Shown: piece by piece, positions 23,854 to 27,150 of the stretch
How positions within the stretch are numbered: the first letter of the stretch is position 1
Layout: each line of letters opens with the position of its first letter
Source: an uncultured Gemmiger sp.
GTDB lineage: Bacteria; Bacillota; Clostridia; Oscillospirales; Ruminococcaceae
Direction: 5' to 3'
NCBI GenBank assembly: GCA_959018215.1
Contig: CAUEKL010000004.1
Span: 1 to 27,150, forward strand
Length of the DNA stretch: 27,150 nucleotides
Notes under the pieces: generated by a model
Database searches by the model: none
Told to the model about the DNA's origin: nothing
The model's input: only the letters and a program-made list of their open reading frames with translations
Made by a program: the position numbers and the translations under genes

Positions 23854-26800
23854 CATGCAGGAACGCTGGCGGATGAACAAGCTGGGCTTTGTAAACTTCT
23901 GGCTCTATGACTGGGAGGAGTTCCCCTTCAGCGAGGGGCGCCTTTTGCTGCGGGGTGAGAACGGCGCGGGAAAGTCCGTCACCACCCAGAGCTTTATCCC
24001 CTTCATGCTGGACGGCGATCTGCATCCCTACCGGCTGGATTCCTTCGGCAGCAAGGACCGCAAAATGTCCTATTACCTGTTGGGGGAGGAGAAGGAGGAA
24101 AGCACCGGCTATCTCTATCTGGAATTCATCAAGCCGGAAACTAGGCTCTACCGCACCCTGGTGGTAGGCCTGCGCGCCCGGCGCAGCAGCCCCACGGTGG
24201 ACTTCTGGGGATTCTGCCTGAGTGACGGCCGGCGCATCGGCGTCGGGCCGGAGGACTTCGCTTTGTTTGAAACCAAGGGTTCCCAGCACATCTCCCTCAC
24301 CAGGCAGGAGGTCCACAACCGGTTTGGCGACGGCGAAAACTGGGTGGAACGGGGCAGCGACTACAAACAGATGGTCAACCGGATGCTCTTCGGATTTGCC
24401 GAAATGGAGCAGTATGACCGGCTGCTCCGCCTTTTGATCCAGCTGCGCAAACCCAAACTGAGCAAGGATTTTTCCCCGCGGCTGGTGCAGGTGATCCTGA
24501 ACGATTCCCTGCAGCCGTTGAGCGAGGAGGACATTGCCCCCATGGTCAATTCCATGGAAAAGATGGACACCATCCAGCACCGGCTGGAAGCACTGGGGCA
24601 AAGCTTGCAGGAGGCCCGCCAGCTGCGCAACGAGTATACCCGCTACAACCAGTATGTGCTGGGCAAAAAAGGCCAGTATTATCTGGCAGCCCGTCAGTTC
24701 ACCCAGCAGCGGCAGGCCGAAGTAAAGAGCCTGGAAGACAAAGTTGCCCTGACACAAAAGGCGCTGGAGACGGCCCGGGCGGGCCACCAGGAGGCGGAAC
24801 GGCAGGTGGGGGAACTTTCCCGTCAGCTGGAGGTTCTGCGGGAGGGCAGTGATCTGGACAGCACGGTACGCCGCAAGGAGGAATGCCGCCTCCAGGTGGC
24901 ACAGCAGCAGAAAGCTGTTGAGCAGGAACAGAAGGAAGAACAAAGAAAACAGAATGCGCTGGACGCCAAAGAACGGGACCGCCGTCAGGCCGCACGACGC
25001 TGTGATGACCAGAGGGAAGAACTGGAACAGGCTTTTCGGGAACTGGGGGAGCAGAATGAGGAACTGCGTTACCCCGGGCATCCTGCCACACTGCAGGCGG
25101 TGGATTTCCGGCAGGAACAGCCAGAAATTGCCCGCTTTGCCGCCCGTCTGCGCAAGGCGACGGGCCTGCTGCGCCGCCACGAGGAAGCCCTGCGGCAGCT
25201 GGACGGGTACCAGCAAGACCGGGATGCAGCCGCGCGAGCCCTGCACCACGCCCAAGCGGAGTGGGAACAGGCCCAGCGCACGGTGGGCACCATGCGGGAT
25301 GAGCTGAGCGAAGCCTTTGCAGCGCTGGAAGAACCGACCCAGGTCTTTTGCCTGCGGCATGAGGAAGTGATGGCTCTCTTTGCCCAGGTCACCGCCTACG
25401 AAGGGCTGGCCCAGGAACAGGAGATGCAGAAGATTCTCAACGGAGCGCTGCAGCGGCTTTCCGCGCCTCTGGCGCAGGAATATGCCCTTTTGGACCGGCA
25501 ACAAAAGGACAGCCAGCAGCAGCTCAACGAGCTGGCTACCCGCCGCAGGGAGCTGGAAAAACAGAAAGACCTGTCGCCCCAGCGCAGCGAGGCGGTGCAG
25601 GCCACCCGCGCCTATCTGCGTGAGCGCGGCGTACCCCATGCCTCCTTTTACGAGCTGGTGGATTTTGCGCCGGACTTGCCGCCGGAACGCCGCGCCCTGC
25701 TGGAAGCACAGCTGGCGGATGCAGGGATTCTCGACGCGCTGGTGGTGCCGCTGGAAACACTGGCAGAGATGCCGGAACTGCTGGCCGAACATCCCGATCA
25801 CTTCCTTTGCCTGAAGGACCTGTCCCCGGCGGCAGCGCCGCTGCCCCTGCAGCCGGAGCAGAATCTGCCCCCGTGGGCCGACATAGCCGGCATTCTATCC
25901 TGTCTTTCAGAGCAGCCGGAGGGCCATGCCTGGTTTGCCGCTGACGGCCGGTATCGCCAGGGTGTGCTGCAGGGGCGGAGCGTGGCTCAGCAGCCTGCCG
26001 GGTATATCGGCGCTTCGGCCCGGCGGGCCAACCGGGGGCGGCAGATCCAGGCCCTTGCCCGACAGATGGAAGAAAAACAGAAAGAACTGGAAGAGATTCG
26101 GGATCGTCTGCACCAGAACGAGACGGCCCGGCGGCAGCTTCAGCAGGACTATGAAGCCCGCCCCACCACTGCTGATCTTGCGACGGCACTGGACCTGGCC
26201 GCCAAACAGCGGGACGAGGTGGAGCGCCGGGAACGGACCCTGGATGACTGCACGCAGCAGGTCCAGCGGCAGCAGAAACAGCTGGCCGATCTGCGCGCCG
26301 AGATCCTGCCGCTGACCCGGGGACTTCCCTATGAACAGGATGCCGCCACCCATGGGCAGATGGTGGACCTGTGCGAAGAATACCGGGAGCAGTACCGGAC
26401 CATTTCGGAGGGCAAGGAAAAGCTGGAGCTGTGGCAGAGCCGGGTTCTGGATCTGGATCAGCAGTTGGATACCCTGAGTGAGGACCTGCTGGCCTGCACC
26501 GACCGGGTCCGCCGCCAGCAGGCCGAACAGCGCAAGACAAAAGCCGCCCTGGAGGAGCTGGAGCGCTACCTGGCCCGTCCGGAAGTTCAGGCTCTTGCCC
26601 AGAAGCTGGAAGAGCTGAACAGGGCGCTGGAGCGGGCAAAGAAACAATACCATGATACCGATACGCAGATGCAGCTGCGGCAAAACGATCTGGACCACCA
26701 GGGCCCTGACCTGGCCCGGAAAAAGCAGGACCTGCAAAAGGCCATCGGGGACGAAGAAACGCTGCGTCAGATCTTTGAGGAAGAACTTTGCCGCGGCCCC

Positions 26801-27150
26801 GGTCAGCCGAGACGGGGGGAGGAGCCCCTGTGGCGGCAGGCAGAAGCCGCCCGGGATCACATCCGCCAGAAGGACCGCAACCTGGGGCCGGAGGATCTGC
26901 GGACTTCCCTGGAGAAAAATATGCGGATCGCCAGCACGCTGAATACTTACCGCATAGGAATCCAGCCGCTGTTTTCCAGTGAGGAAGGGCGGCTGCGCAG
27001 CCGCGTCTGTATTGAACTCTACCTGGACGGCCAGCGGCTGGATCTGCTGGACTTCATCCGGCGGCTGGAAAGTCAGCGGGAAGTGGAAGAACAGCTTCTC
27101 TCCCGGGAGGATCGCCGCCTGTTCGAGACGATTCTCAACCAGACAATCAT
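23854..27150 (+). CDS. jetC: Wadjet SMC-like ATPase JetC (TIGR02680 family), 3' end missing
   Basis: The frame is open for 1099 codons to the end of the window. I translated it through and found no stop. The N-terminal head has the Walker A motif GENGAGKS (G34-S41) and SFGSKDRKMSYYLLGEEKE. Long Gln/Glu-rich coiled coils cover about residues 285-570 and 730-960, with a compact hinge of about 130 residues between (near FAADGRYRQG and GYIGAS). The start of the C-terminal head is visible at NTYRIGIQPLF. Walker B and signature motifs should be in the missing 250-300 residues. JetC forms the loop-extruding ATPase that detects small circular DNA. The start at 23854 is 5 bases after AAGGAGGG. Confidence 0.88.

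Noticed and set aside
22583..25801. A 1072-codon open frame on the - strand opposite jetA, jetB and jetC
   Set aside because: Same shadow effect; it crosses three real genes and has no ribosome site or family resemblance.

Overview
The window looks like chromosomal DNA from a GC-rich gut Firmicute of the Oscillospiraceae type (Faecalibacterium/Gemmiger/Subdoligranulum-like). This is inferred from strong AAGGAGG-type ribosome binding sites, YesM/YesN-style signalling, lipoprotein sugar-binding proteins, AAA_29/SMC-like defence genes and very GC-rich third codon positions. Every convincing gene is on the + strand. No tRNA, rRNA, CRISPR array or intact transposase was seen.

Region 1 (1-627): the last codons of an Old-Yellow-Enzyme-type flavin oxidoreductase, then a 188-bp repeat with a strong internal hairpin, then a near-perfect bidirectional terminator directly in front of the next operon. 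Region 2 (628-18161): a sugar locus with four cytoplasmic carbohydrate-active enzymes: two GH94 phosphorylases in tandem, a GH30 and a GH3. It also has a complete CUT1-type ABC importer minus its ATPase (lipoprotein plus two permeases), a second binding lipoprotein with its own promoter, and a histidine kinase and AraC-type response regulator pair. The likely logic is that beta-glucan oligosaccharides are sensed outside and imported. They are then split inside, partly by phosphorolysis to glucose 1-phosphate (GH94) and partly by hydrolysis (GH30, GH3). The second GH94 resembles 1,2-beta-oligoglucan phosphorylases, and its co-occurrence with GH3 and an ABC importer recalls the Listeria beta-1,2-glucan locus, so sophoro-oligosaccharides are the leading substrate guess. 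The GH30 does not fit that simple picture.

Region 3 (18162-20520): a perfect 17-bp hairpin that closes the sugar locus, a tocopherol-cyclase-like gene of unknown role, and an FAD oxidoreductase with a C-terminal Rieske domain. Region 4 (20521-21225): a second copy of the 188-bp repeat in the same orientation, about 360 bp of AT-rich DNA with no convincing gene, and a palindrome containing an exact Spo0A-box sequence just before a likely promoter. Region 5 (21226-27150, runs off the end): jetA, jetB and most of jetC of a Wadjet anti-plasmid system of the DUF2397/DUF2398 kind. The end of jetC and the expected jetD nuclease gene lie beyond the window.

The two repeat copies bracket exactly the block from the GH94 operon to the Rieske oxidoreductase, with the defence system starting right after the second copy.
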